64,000 bases of DNA from Maridesulfovibrio sp. (GTDB taxonomy: Bacteria; Desulfobacterota; Desulfovibrionia; Desulfovibrionales; Desulfovibrionaceae), in contig NZ_OY763931.1 of NCBI RefSeq assembly GCF_963667685.1, positions 496,001 to 560,000 of the forward strand, written 5' to 3'. The notes under the pieces are model-generated. The model was not told the DNA's origin and searched no databases. It was given only the letters and a program-made list of their open reading frames with translations. This document shows, piece by piece, positions 51,700 to 58,985 of this stretch (the stretch's first letter is position 1; every line of letters begins with the position of its first letter). Made by a program: the position numbers and the translations under genes.

Positions 51700-51945
51700 G
51701 TCTAAATGGGCTTCGTCAATTGAGGCATTAAGACTTATTATCTTCTTTCCTCTTAAACTGGTACAATACTGTCTAAATGGGCTTCGTCAATTGAGGCATT
51801 AAGACATCTTCGGCATCCGCCCCCTCTGTGTAAGGATTAATGGTCTAAATGGGCTTCGCCAATTGAGGCATTAAGACAAGTTCATCTGTTGATTCGAAGA
51901 TTTGTTTTGTGTCTAAATGGGCTTCGCCAATTGAGGCATTCAAAA
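51700..51945 (+). CRISPR. CRISPR array 2 (four repeats, three spacers)
   Basis: 35-bp repeats at 51700-51734, 51771-51805, 51843-51877 and 51911-51945, with spacers of 36, 37 and 33 bp. The two leader-proximal repeats carry TTCGTCAA in place of TTCGCCAA, and the last repeat has a changed 3' end (TTCAAAA), the usual distal decay. The array is followed by the same terminator as array 1 and then by cas6. Confidence 0.93.
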
Positions 51946-51976
51946 CAAGCTTTGCCTAATTGCGGAGCTTGTTTTT
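51943..51976 (+). terminator. Terminator of CRISPR array 2
   Basis: AAACAAGCT (51943-51951) and AGCTTGTTT (51966-51974) with a short T run, the counterpart of 36983-37018. Confidence 0.82.
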
Positions 51977-52067
51977 CTCTTTGTAACTTCCTGTATCTAT
52001 TGCGATATGTTTTTAGAGGGTATACAGTATTTATCTCTTGATAAAGTCTACCCGCAGGAAGGTTCGC

Positions 52068-52949
52068 ATGCATATCCCCGTTCGCCAGTTTCGTTTTTCC
52101 TTTACTCTTACCAGTGCAGTGGAATGCCCCGTTTATCATGGCAATGCTGTGCGCGGGCTTATTCTTGCTGCCTTGTTTGGGGAATATGCAGATCCTAAAG
52201 ATAGTGCGCATAACTTACCTATTGGAATGGTTCCTGTTGTTTGCGAATTTGGCCGTATGCGTATGGTGGCGGGGGAGATCTATACCTTCGGCATCAACTG
52301 CGTGGGGGATAATGCTGATGAGTTGGCAGAACGTATGGCTGTGTGGGCTGACAGACTTGCCGAGATAGGGCGACGCAGCCTTGATTACTGGGGCGAGAAC
52401 CTTCCCATATTTGGTGGAAATTTCACTGAGATTACAATGAGCGAACTGGCAGTTGCCCCTGCTTGTAATGGTATCGGGGAATTGCAATCCGGAATACAGA
52501 GTGGAGATGTTACACTCCAGTTCGTATCTCCTTTAAAAATGCGCAGCCCCGATGAATTCAGCAGGCAGTTCCCTTTGCAGGGGAACCGTTGCTTTGTTGT
52601 GCAGCATTTTTTCAAGCAGCTTTGGAGCAATATTAATAAAGTTACCCCGCTTAAGTCTTTCGAAGAGTTTGCTGCTCTGGATGGAGTTGAGATAACGCAC
52701 AAGTATTTTGTAAAGATCGAGGTCCCTTTGTGGGGCAACCACAAAGCTCCAAGCAGCAAGACTAAGCGGAAGATGCTTCAAGGAATGCAGGGCGATGTCG
52801 CCTTCAGCAATGTGCCGGAAGAATGGCGAATCCTGCTCTGGTATGGGCAGTATGTCCATGTGGGCGGCAATAAGGCATACGGCTGCGGGCGGTATGTTTT
52901 GCATGGAGTTGAAAATCCGGTGTTTGAATTGCGGTCTGAAATTTTGTAG
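52068..52949 (+). CDS. cas6: Cas6 pre-crRNA endoribonuclease
   Basis: 293 residues from the ATG at 52068 (GGAAGG upstream). RAMP-fold features are an N-terminal FRFSFTLTSAVECPVYHGNA strand-helix region with VRGLILAALFG and, near the C terminus, the glycine-rich loop VHVGGNKAYGCGRYVL typical of Cas6. The family cuts CRISPR transcripts within repeats. It sits between arrays 2 and 3, which share one repeat family, and eleven bases before a truncated repeat. It could also serve the Cmr complex encoded nearby, since no other processing enzyme is present in the window. Confidence 0.85.
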   Translation: MHIPVRQFRFSFTLTSAVECPVYHGNAVRGLILAALFGEYADPKDSAHNLPIGMVPVVCEFGRMRMVAGEIYTFGINCVGDNADELAERMAVWADRLAEIGRRSLDYWGENLPIFGGNFTEITMSELAVAPACNGIGELQSGIQSGDVTLQFVSPLKMRSPDEFSRQFPLQGNRCFVVQHFFKQLWSNINKVTPLKSFEEFAALDGVEITHKYFVKIEVPLWGNHKAPSSKTKRKMLQGMQGDVAFSNVPEEWRILLWYGQYVHVGGNKAYGCGRYVLHGVENPVFELRSEIL

Positions 52950-52960
52950 GGTGGGGGTAC

Positions 52961-53169
52961 CAATTGAGGCATTAAGACCCAGTGCCACCTGATCCACCAG
53001 TTAGTCCATGAGGTTAAATGGGCTTCGCCAATTGAGGCATTAAGACGTTGATGCGTCACTGTTTGCAGTAGGCTCTGCAAGTCTAAATGGTCTTCGCCAA
53101 TTGAGGCATTAAGACTCTACAGGAATACCTGAAGTCGTAGATTGTATAGGGTCTAAATGGGCTTCGCCA
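52961..53169 (+). CRISPR. CRISPR array 3, decayed
   Basis: This starts with a repeat lacking its 5' half (52961-52978), then repeats at 53013-53046 (one base deleted near the start), 53081-53115 (one substitution) and a last one cut off after 19 bases (53151-53169). Spacers are 34, 34 and 35 bp. There is no leader directly upstream because cas6 ends eleven bases before it. The broken ends suggest an inactive remnant, although the inner repeats could still be processed. Confidence 0.88.
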
Positions 53170-53182
53170 GTGGATTGAAATG

Positions 53183-53217
53183 AAAAAACCGCCTTGAATT
53201 CTCAGGGCGGCTTTTTT
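53183..53217 (+). terminator. Terminator after array 3
   Basis: CCGCCTTGA and TCAGGGCGG around ATTC (53189-53210), with a T run after and an A run before, so it could work in both directions. Confidence 0.85.
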
Positions 53218-53319
53218 GCGTATGTTATATTGCATTGTTATAATTGTAATGATAGGAGGTCTAGTGATGCTGTTCGATTTCATTGTGTGTTGTTTCTGAT
53301 GATCTGGAGATAGTTATTG

Positions 53320-55365
53320 ATGTGTACTGTGTTGGGAAAAGATAGTTGGTGCGATTCTCTCGATAAGGAATATCAAGTTGTCTACATTGACAAAGATGGC
53401 GAGCGTTACTGTATTTTCCATGCCCCGGAAGGTAAAAAATATAAGCCCCTCAGTACCAGACCTGGGCAGTTGGTGAATTCAGAAGGGGAGTGGCTGGATG
53501 TTGACGAGATAATAAAGAATGAGGCGCAGTTTAAGGGTATGGAGTGGTTCGCTAGCGATATTTTGTTTAGCGATCAGGAGTTCAGTGAATTGGTGATTGA
53601 GCATCTTGAGAAGCTTATTAACAAAACGAATCAAGAAGAAATAGGTACTCCTTGTCAGGTTTGTTCCATGACAAAAGCTATTATAAGTTCAGATATTGAT
53701 TTTACTATAAGTGCTACTATCAGCGAGTATGGATTGCCTGCACTTGATTTTAGTGGTGTTGTTTTTGTGGGAAAAGTTAAGTTTGGATCTATTGTTGTTA
53801 ATGGGACTGTAAATTTTGATTGTTGCGAGTTTAAGGATGAGATTTTATTTGGTGAAATTAACAGAAAAACAAAATTTTTAGGTGGTCTTTCTTTTAAAAG
53901 TTCAACTCATGCTCAAGATCTTAATTTTGATTATATTGAGATATTAGATAAGCTGTTATTAGATAATTGTGAATGTAATTCTATATATATTAGTGATGTT
54001 AAATTTGAAAAAAAAGTTTCTTTTGATAACGCAAAGGTAAAACGTGTAGCCTTTATTAGAGTTCATTTTCTAGAATATGTCGATTTAAACTTTAAAATTC
54101 CCATTGTTAGCTTTTTCTGTAAAGAATGTTATTTGTCTAGGATACGTATTGATAAAGTTGAATTTCGTTGCGAAGCTGTATTTGAAGATAGTCATTTTTG
54201 TGAAAGAGTCCATTTTAACCCTAAAAAAGTATTTGATAGATTGAAATTCGTGGATACTAAATTTTTAAAAGATTTGGTATTGGATACTAAACTAGATGAT
54301 TGTATTGAAATTTGTGAGTGTTCATTCAAAAAAATTACAGTGCGCTCTCCTGAAAATATCCCTGAATTTTATATTGGAGGATCAGAATGTATAGGACGTG
54401 TAGAGTTTAATGATACTATTTTTGACAATATTAAAATAGTAGATTCACAATTTCGCGATTTTGTTTTTTTTAAAAAAATAAATATAACATCTCGATTTGA
54501 AGTATTAAAATCTGATTTTTCTTCATGTGTATATTTTATAGAAACAATATTTGAATTTGTCAGCAGTATTCAGCATGTGTTTTTTCAGAAAAGCGTTTTT
54601 TTTAATAAATCCAAATTTCATAATATTTTTTGTCTATATGGATCTTCATGTTCAGAAGTGATTACCTTCGAAGGAATGCAACTTAGCAATATGGCTATGG
54701 TTGGCGCTCCTATTGAGCAAATGAAATTTCAGTCGTGCTATTGGGAGGAAGATGGGATAAGAACAGTGGGGGATGAGGTCGATTTAATCGAAAATAATGA
54801 CTTTGCAGTGCTTGAAGATATCTTTAGAAGATTGAAGCGCGTCTATCAGGAGTCGAAGGATGAGCTCGAAGTGTCTGCTTGGCACTACAAGGAAAAAGAG
54901 ATGATCAGAAAAGATATGTGGATAAATTATGATTGTCACTGGTTAGTCCAGCTTTTTAAATATTTAAACTTGTCTCATAGGCGTATAGGTGATGATCATG
55001 AAGATAGGAATGAAGTATATTCTCCGCGAAATACAACAAAACGAGATTTTTTTACCAGATGGGTAACTTATTTATATTGGTTTTCATCAGGTTATGGTGA
55101 GAACCCATTAATATCATTTGTTCTATTGCTATGCATTTGTTTTGTAGTTCCTTTTTTAATCGTAACATTTGTTTTTTATAATCAGGAATATATACCGTGG
55201 TTCTGGTTTGTTCCCTATATTGGTGACAACTCACTTTTGAGTTCCGGTGTATATTCAACTGATATCCCTATTTCAGCTCACGTAGTAAAAAAAGGACTAA
55301 ATCTATTGGCTACAATTAATGCAGCCCTGTTTGCATTTGCTTTGCGAAATAAGCTTCGTCGATAA
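53320..55365 (+). CDS. Pentapeptide-like repeat protein with C-terminal membrane helix
   Basis: 681 residues from the ATG at 53320 (GGAGA upstream; a TTG one codon earlier is less likely). Residues about 110-480 contain irregular repeats with an aromatic residue every five to ten positions (FDNAKVKRVAF, FNDTIFDNIKIVDSQF), like pentapeptide-type right-handed beta-helices. Residues about 515-590 are charged, followed by one strong membrane helix near 600-625 (ISFVLLLCICFVVPFLIVTF) and a second weaker one near 660-675. It is AT-rich and lies between the CRISPR array and the cmr operon, convergent with it. The layout resembles pentapeptide proteins fused to ion-channel-like membrane parts. The function is unknown. 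Confidence 0.7.
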   Translation: MCTVLGKDSWCDSLDKEYQVVYIDKDGERYCIFHAPEGKKYKPLSTRPGQLVNSEGEWLDVDEIIKNEAQFKGMEWFASDILFSDQEFSELVIEHLEKLINKTNQEEIGTPCQVCSMTKAIISSDIDFTISATISEYGLPALDFSGVVFVGKVKFGSIVVNGTVNFDCCEFKDEILFGEINRKTKFLGGLSFKSSTHAQDLNFDYIEILDKLLLDNCECNSIYISDVKFEKKVSFDNAKVKRVAFIRVHFLEYVDLNFKIPIVSFFCKECYLSRIRIDKVEFRCEAVFEDSHFCERVHFNPKKVFDRLKFVDTKFLKDLVLDTKLDDCIEICECSFKKITVRSPENIPEFYIGGSECIGRVEFNDTIFDNIKIVDSQFRDFVFFKKINITSRFEVLKSDFSSCVYFIETIFEFVSSIQHVFFQKSVFFNKSKFHNIFCLYGSSCSEVITFEGMQLSNMAMVGAPIEQMKFQSCYWEEDGIRTVGDEVDLIENNDFAVLEDIFRRLKRVYQESKDELEVSAWHYKEKEMIRKDMWINYDCHWLVQLFKYLNLSHRRIGDDHEDRNEVYSPRNTTKRDFFTRWVTYLYWFSSGYGENPLISFVLLLCICFVVPFLIVTFVFYNQEYIPWFWFVPYIGDNSLLSSGVYSTDIPISAHVVKKGLNLLATINAALFAFALRNKLRR

Positions 55366-55401
55366 TAAAAAAGAGCCGTAAAAAAAACAGTCCTACGGCC
55401 C
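55366..55401 (-). terminator. Terminator at the end of the cmr operon
   Basis: GCCGTA (55375-55380) and TACGGC (55394-55399) form the stem; reading on the minus strand it is followed by TCTTTTTT. It lies 30 bp after cmr6 and directly after the convergent pentapeptide-like gene, so it may serve both. Confidence 0.75.
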
Positions 55402-55431
55402 ATAAGTGAAATCATTTCGGGATGGATGTGT

Positions 55432-56496
55432 TTATGATTTCCAGATTCTTTCCAGTCTTATTCCAGTCTTATTACCTTTTTTGATTCTTTTTTTTAGATT
55501 TTTAGAGCCATAGCTTGCGACGAGAATATCAGCCATTTCCTGCTTGATTTCATCAGGTGTTGATTCTGCGTCTATTTCGTCTACAAATTCAGAAAGCATG
55601 TTGTTTAATTTGCTTTTATTGCTATCCACCTTAATTTTAAATTCTTCAAGAATCGTTTTAGGATCTTTCTTTTCCTCCGGCCTCTGGCTCTGGTCCAGAG
55701 GTATAAACTCACCGTATCCACTGGAAGTTTTGGCTCCGAACCCTTCGTCACAGGCTTCGAACCAATGTCTGGTTACAATTTCTCTATCAGTTTCATCCGG
55801 GCAGATGAAGGCAAAGCAGTATGTTATGCCCTCCGGAACAACAGCAAATTCCACAGGGACAGGTTCTTCGATGTCCGGTGCTGAATCATAACCTTCTTCG
55901 TCAGAGTTAGCTTTTGTGTGATGGGGGGTGATTACATCAAGTTCCATCATGAGGGATGTCTTTTTAGCTAACGGCTCCGGGAAGGCATCGAGGAAAACGA
56001 CTCTTCCGTTGTTTTTTTTGTCTCCGTCTCTGTAAATCTGGTTGATTAATTGCAGCTCTTTTTTACTTTCATCGTCTCCCATTTTACTTGCGTCCAGTTC
56101 TGCAATAGCTCTGCAGGCACCTTTTACCGTAGATCCGGTAATGTATGGAACACCATAAGTGTGATGCAAGGAGAAGCCGACATGCATGGCGGCACCATAG
56201 CTTAAACCGGAAAGGAATCTTGATCCGGTTTTTGCTTTAAGAATAAGTATTTTTTCGTCCGGTTTGAGATATTCCTGCCATTGGTCATAGAAGCCCTTAT
56301 AGATGTTGCGGAAATTGTCATCCTGCACAGATTTTACAAGGGCATCGAGCACGGTCCTTTTGTCGCCGACATAGCCGTTATTTTCTGGCTTGCCGATTTC
56401 AAGGGTAGAGCGGTCAAATTGATCGTAAATAAGCGTGTGCAGCCCGATCTTATGCATCAGTAGGGAAGGGTGGATTGCTGGCAGGTCAACTTTCAT
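55432..56496 (-). CDS. cmr6: Cmr6, type III-B RAMP protein
   Basis: 354 residues from the ATG at 56496, which has GAGG upstream and overlaps cmr5 by 11 bp; a start at 56538 would overlap far more. The RAMP features are HIGLHTLIYDQFDR-like N terminus, GLSYGAAMHVGFSLHHTYGV, the glycine-rich TGSTVKGACRAIAELDAS and the VVFLDAFPEP strand. Cmr6 caps the 3' end of the crRNA-bound Cmr backbone. Residues after about 290 form a charged helical tail. Confidence 0.88.
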   Translation of the reverse strand: MKVDLPAIHPSLLMHKIGLHTLIYDQFDRSTLEIGKPENNGYVGDKRTVLDALVKSVQDDNFRNIYKGFYDQWQEYLKPDEKILILKAKTGSRFLSGLSYGAAMHVGFSLHHTYGVPYITGSTVKGACRAIAELDASKMGDDESKKELQLINQIYRDGDKKNNGRVVFLDAFPEPLAKKTSLMMELDVITPHHTKANSDEEGYDSAPDIEEPVPVEFAVVPEGITYCFAFICPDETDREIVTRHWFEACDEGFGAKTSSGYGEFIPLDQSQRPEEKKDPKTILEEFKIKVDSNKSKLNNMLSEFVDEIDAESTPDEIKQEMADILVASYGSKNLKKRIKKGNKTGIRLERIWKS

Positions 56497-56932
56497 GGTC
56501 GGCCTCGGTACTGGTTTCGTCGGTCTTTTTCTTTTCAATTAGTGCCTTGGCCATGCGCTTCAGCCATGCGAGATAAGCGGTAGCTTCAATGGTTGCATGG
56601 CGCAGGTTTTTTTTGCATATGGAATATGCATCTTCGGGATGGTTATGGGTGATCTTTTCCTTCTCGTAATCGACAAGCTTTCTTCCTTTTAGGTAATCGA
56701 CAAGCTCTCTGCCCAGCAGGTAACGGTCATTCTGCTCATTACCGCTTTCGTTTTTTTTGGATTTTTCCAGCAGATAGATCAACGTCTGGGTCAGACCGTT
56801 GATTTTGATCTTTGCAGGCAGGCCTTCCAGTTCTGTTCTTATGTCTGCGGCTTCATCTTTGCTTTTGGTTTCGTTTATGTTGCTGATGAATTTGAAAGAC
56901 CGCTCCGCCAGAATATTTTCTTTACTGATCAT
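56486..56932 (-). CDS. cmr5: Cmr5, type III-B small subunit
   Basis: 148 residues, all-helical, with the Cmr5 layout: AERSFKFISNINETKSKDEA at the start, a central LPAKIKINGLTQTLIYLLEK helix and a C-terminal AYLAWLKRMAKALIEKK. Several copies of Cmr5 line the inner belly of the complex where target RNA binds. It is ten bases after cmr4 and overlaps cmr6. Confidence 0.85.
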   Translation of the reverse strand: MISKENILAERSFKFISNINETKSKDEAADIRTELEGLPAKIKINGLTQTLIYLLEKSKKNESGNEQNDRYLLGRELVDYLKGRKLVDYEKEKITHNHPEDAYSICKKNLRHATIEATAYLAWLKRMAKALIEKKKTDETSTEADHES

Positions 56933-56942
56933 TCCGGCCTCC

Positions 56943-57791
56943 TTAATCCTGATTAACAGGAATTATATTTATCAGGCCGTGCCCGGTGGATTCGTTGCCG
57001 CCGATCTGGAAAAAATGCGGCTTTGTTGCCATCAACTTGGATGAATATGTTCCTGCCGCCGTACCTGCTGGGGCGTTGAATGGCGGACTCTCAAGCAGCT
57101 GGCCGAAAAAGATGCTTTCCGCAGGGACATATTCTGCGTACCAGAGGTTGTCAGATTTTTTGGACTCGGTGAGTTTGTTGTGGGCGCGTATTTCCATGGC
57201 ATTGGATGCGAACCATTCGAAGGTGTCGTCCGAGACCAAAGCAAGTCTGGATTTGAGGTGAGCTGGCACTCCGTCTGTGGGCAGGTCGAGCGCTGTGGAG
57301 TCAGCGGTTAGCTTGATGTCTTCAAGATAGAGTTCTTCAATGTCGCTTAGGCTTTCTGAGATAATTTTTCCATTATCATTATGTTCCACTACGTCGTATG
57401 TCGGAAGATCATTCTTCGCTCTTGCTTCATTGAACCTGTTTATCTGGAGAGGGCAGGTCAGCAGCAGGAAGGTGCGCACGCTGGCCCTGACCGGGAGATA
57501 CAGAATCTGAGCATCCACAAAGCCGAGCAGTCCGGCATTTTTTTTGTCCGCTTCGTCAGAGTCCGGCCCGAATGCGGCTGTAACTTCGTTGTTGTCTTTA
57601 CTTTTGTCCCATCCGTTATTGCGCTGGCAGATATCGCGCCAGACTCCTTTGAGCGAGCTGGCCGGGATAATCGGGAAATTAGTGTAGCGTTCGCGGACAA
57701 CGGGGAGGTCAATTCCGTCTCCGGCTTCTGTTGCTCCGCAGTGCAGGGGAGTCATACATCTGTACATGAGTATATTGGATTCGGTAAACAT
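56943..57791 (-). CDS. cmr4: Cmr4, type III-B backbone RAMP protein
   Basis: 282 residues. The start MYRCMTPLHCGATEAGDGID is typical (H-x-G near the ferredoxin-like core), followed by RERYTNFPIIPASSLKGVWR with the conserved SSLKG loop, LLGFVDAQILYLPVRA, and GGNESTGHGLINI near the end. Cmr4 forms the filament along the crRNA and supplies the Asp that cuts target RNA at 6-nt intervals; here an Asp in CGATEAGDGIDLPV could fill that role. It is three bases after cmr3. Confidence 0.9.
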   Translation of the reverse strand: MFTESNILMYRCMTPLHCGATEAGDGIDLPVVRERYTNFPIIPASSLKGVWRDICQRNNGWDKSKDNNEVTAAFGPDSDEADKKNAGLLGFVDAQILYLPVRASVRTFLLLTCPLQINRFNEARAKNDLPTYDVVEHNDNGKIISESLSDIEELYLEDIKLTADSTALDLPTDGVPAHLKSRLALVSDDTFEWFASNAMEIRAHNKLTESKKSDNLWYAEYVPAESIFFGQLLESPPFNAPAGTAAGTYSSKLMATKPHFFQIGGNESTGHGLINIIPVNQD

Positions 57792-57794
57792 TGC

Positions 57795-58985
57795 TTACTC
57801 CTGTATATCTGAAGAAGGTTTTCCAACGAAACAAAGGCCGAAGCCCTGCGCTTTCAGGAAGTCGTTATCTCCGACAACCTGACCGTTCAGTTGACTGATA
57901 ATATCCAGTTGATCCGCTTTGGCTTTGAAATGATAAACGCATCCGGCGGGAACAAAGCTTCTTGCAGGTCTTTGCTGTTTCTTTTGAATGTCGTATCCGC
58001 CAAGGTAGAACGGCTTGCCTACCGCAGCGGCCAGTAGAGTTGCCTTTATTTCACCTGCGCTGCTTTTGATGACGCATTCATTGTCTTCAGCTGGCTGCGG
58101 TCTCCAGCCTCCTGCAAAGTAGGCCGGGGTAGCCATGTATAAACGGAATGAGACGTAACCTTGCTCATCCGGTTTAAATTCGTTTGCTGGCAGCGTGGGC
58201 CATTTCAGTTCTGAATTTGTTACAGAAGCGGTCCGTCTTTCTCCGGCAACGGAGAGGGAATTGCTTTTGCAGTTGATGATTCCTTTCAGAATTTCATCTG
58301 CTTCTGCGCAGTCGTTGCTGCCCCATTGGCAAAGCAGTTTTGCCTTGCGTTTGGTGTTCATGCGCACATGCTTTAAGGAAAATAGGATGGAATCCTTACC
58401 TGCGTTGGTATTAGGATCAATTCCAACATTGGTGCGGTGTTCAGCGGTCCAGAGTTCTTCCTGCTGGTAGATATCAGCTTCTTTTTTCAACGTCGGTATT
58501 GAGCCATAATTCAGGTATTTACTCAATGCATCGGCACTGATCCACATGATATCAGTTTGCTTGGGCAGTCGCTTGTCTTTTGGCGGGACAAGCGTGAATT
58601 CAAGGTCCAGATTGGATGCTGACGCATTGTTGTTAAGCAATTGAAAGGGCGTGAAGCCGTATTCAGACGCTTCTGATTCCTCGAGGAATCCGTCTAGCGG
58701 GAGCGGGAACATAATCTGTTCGTCAATGACCGGGAGCGGGCCTCTCTGGAAGAGATTGCCGGAAGATTCAGTGTTACCGAACCATGCGGGCCAGCTGTGC
58801 TTGAAGCCGCTTTCCCGTTTCATATTCGCGAATCCCTGAGTGATGAAAATACTTCCACGCATGGCCCCGAACATGACTGAAGGTGGCGGTGGGAATACCG
58901 AGTCCACGGCGTGTGCTTCTTCCATGCCGAAGCTGCGGCTGTCCCGGCAGAATATTGTATCAAGAGGGCTTATTTCTACAAACAT
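57795..58985 (-). CDS. cmr3: Cmr3, type III-B RAMP protein
   Basis: 396 residues. The N terminus ISPLDTIFCRDSRSFGMEEA and PPPPSVMFGAMRG are characteristic, with a central AEHRTNVGIDPNT loop and a C-terminal GGYDIQKKQQRPARSFVPAG-like segment followed by FLKAQGFGLCFVG. Cmr3 binds the 5' handle of the crRNA beside Cmr2. It overlaps cmr2 by ten bases. Confidence 0.9.
   Translation of the reverse strand: MFVEISPLDTIFCRDSRSFGMEEAHAVDSVFPPPPSVMFGAMRGSIFITQGFANMKRESGFKHSWPAWFGNTESSGNLFQRGPLPVIDEQIMFPLPLDGFLEESEASEYGFTPFQLLNNNASASNLDLEFTLVPPKDKRLPKQTDIMWISADALSKYLNYGSIPTLKKEADIYQQEELWTAEHRTNVGIDPNTNAGKDSILFSLKHVRMNTKRKAKLLCQWGSNDCAEADEILKGIINCKSNSLSVAGERRTASVTNSELKWPTLPANEFKPDEQGYVSFRLYMATPAYFAGGWRPQPAEDNECVIKSSAGEIKATLLAAAVGKPFYLGGYDIQKKQQRPARSFVPAGCVYHFKAKADQLDIISQLNGQVVGDNDFLKAQGFGLCFVGKPSSDIQE

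Noticed and set aside
36882-53169. Arrays 1-3 and the III-B arrays treated as one CRISPR type
   Set aside because: The repeats differ in length (35 and 36 bp), sequence and orientation, and the leaders are unrelated. They are two separate systems sharing at most Cas6.
53267-53299. Ten-codon ORF (MLFDFIVCCF) with a strong AGGAGG before the pentapeptide-like gene
   Set aside because: Too short to support as a gene on its own. It could be a leader peptide, but no attenuator structure is visible.
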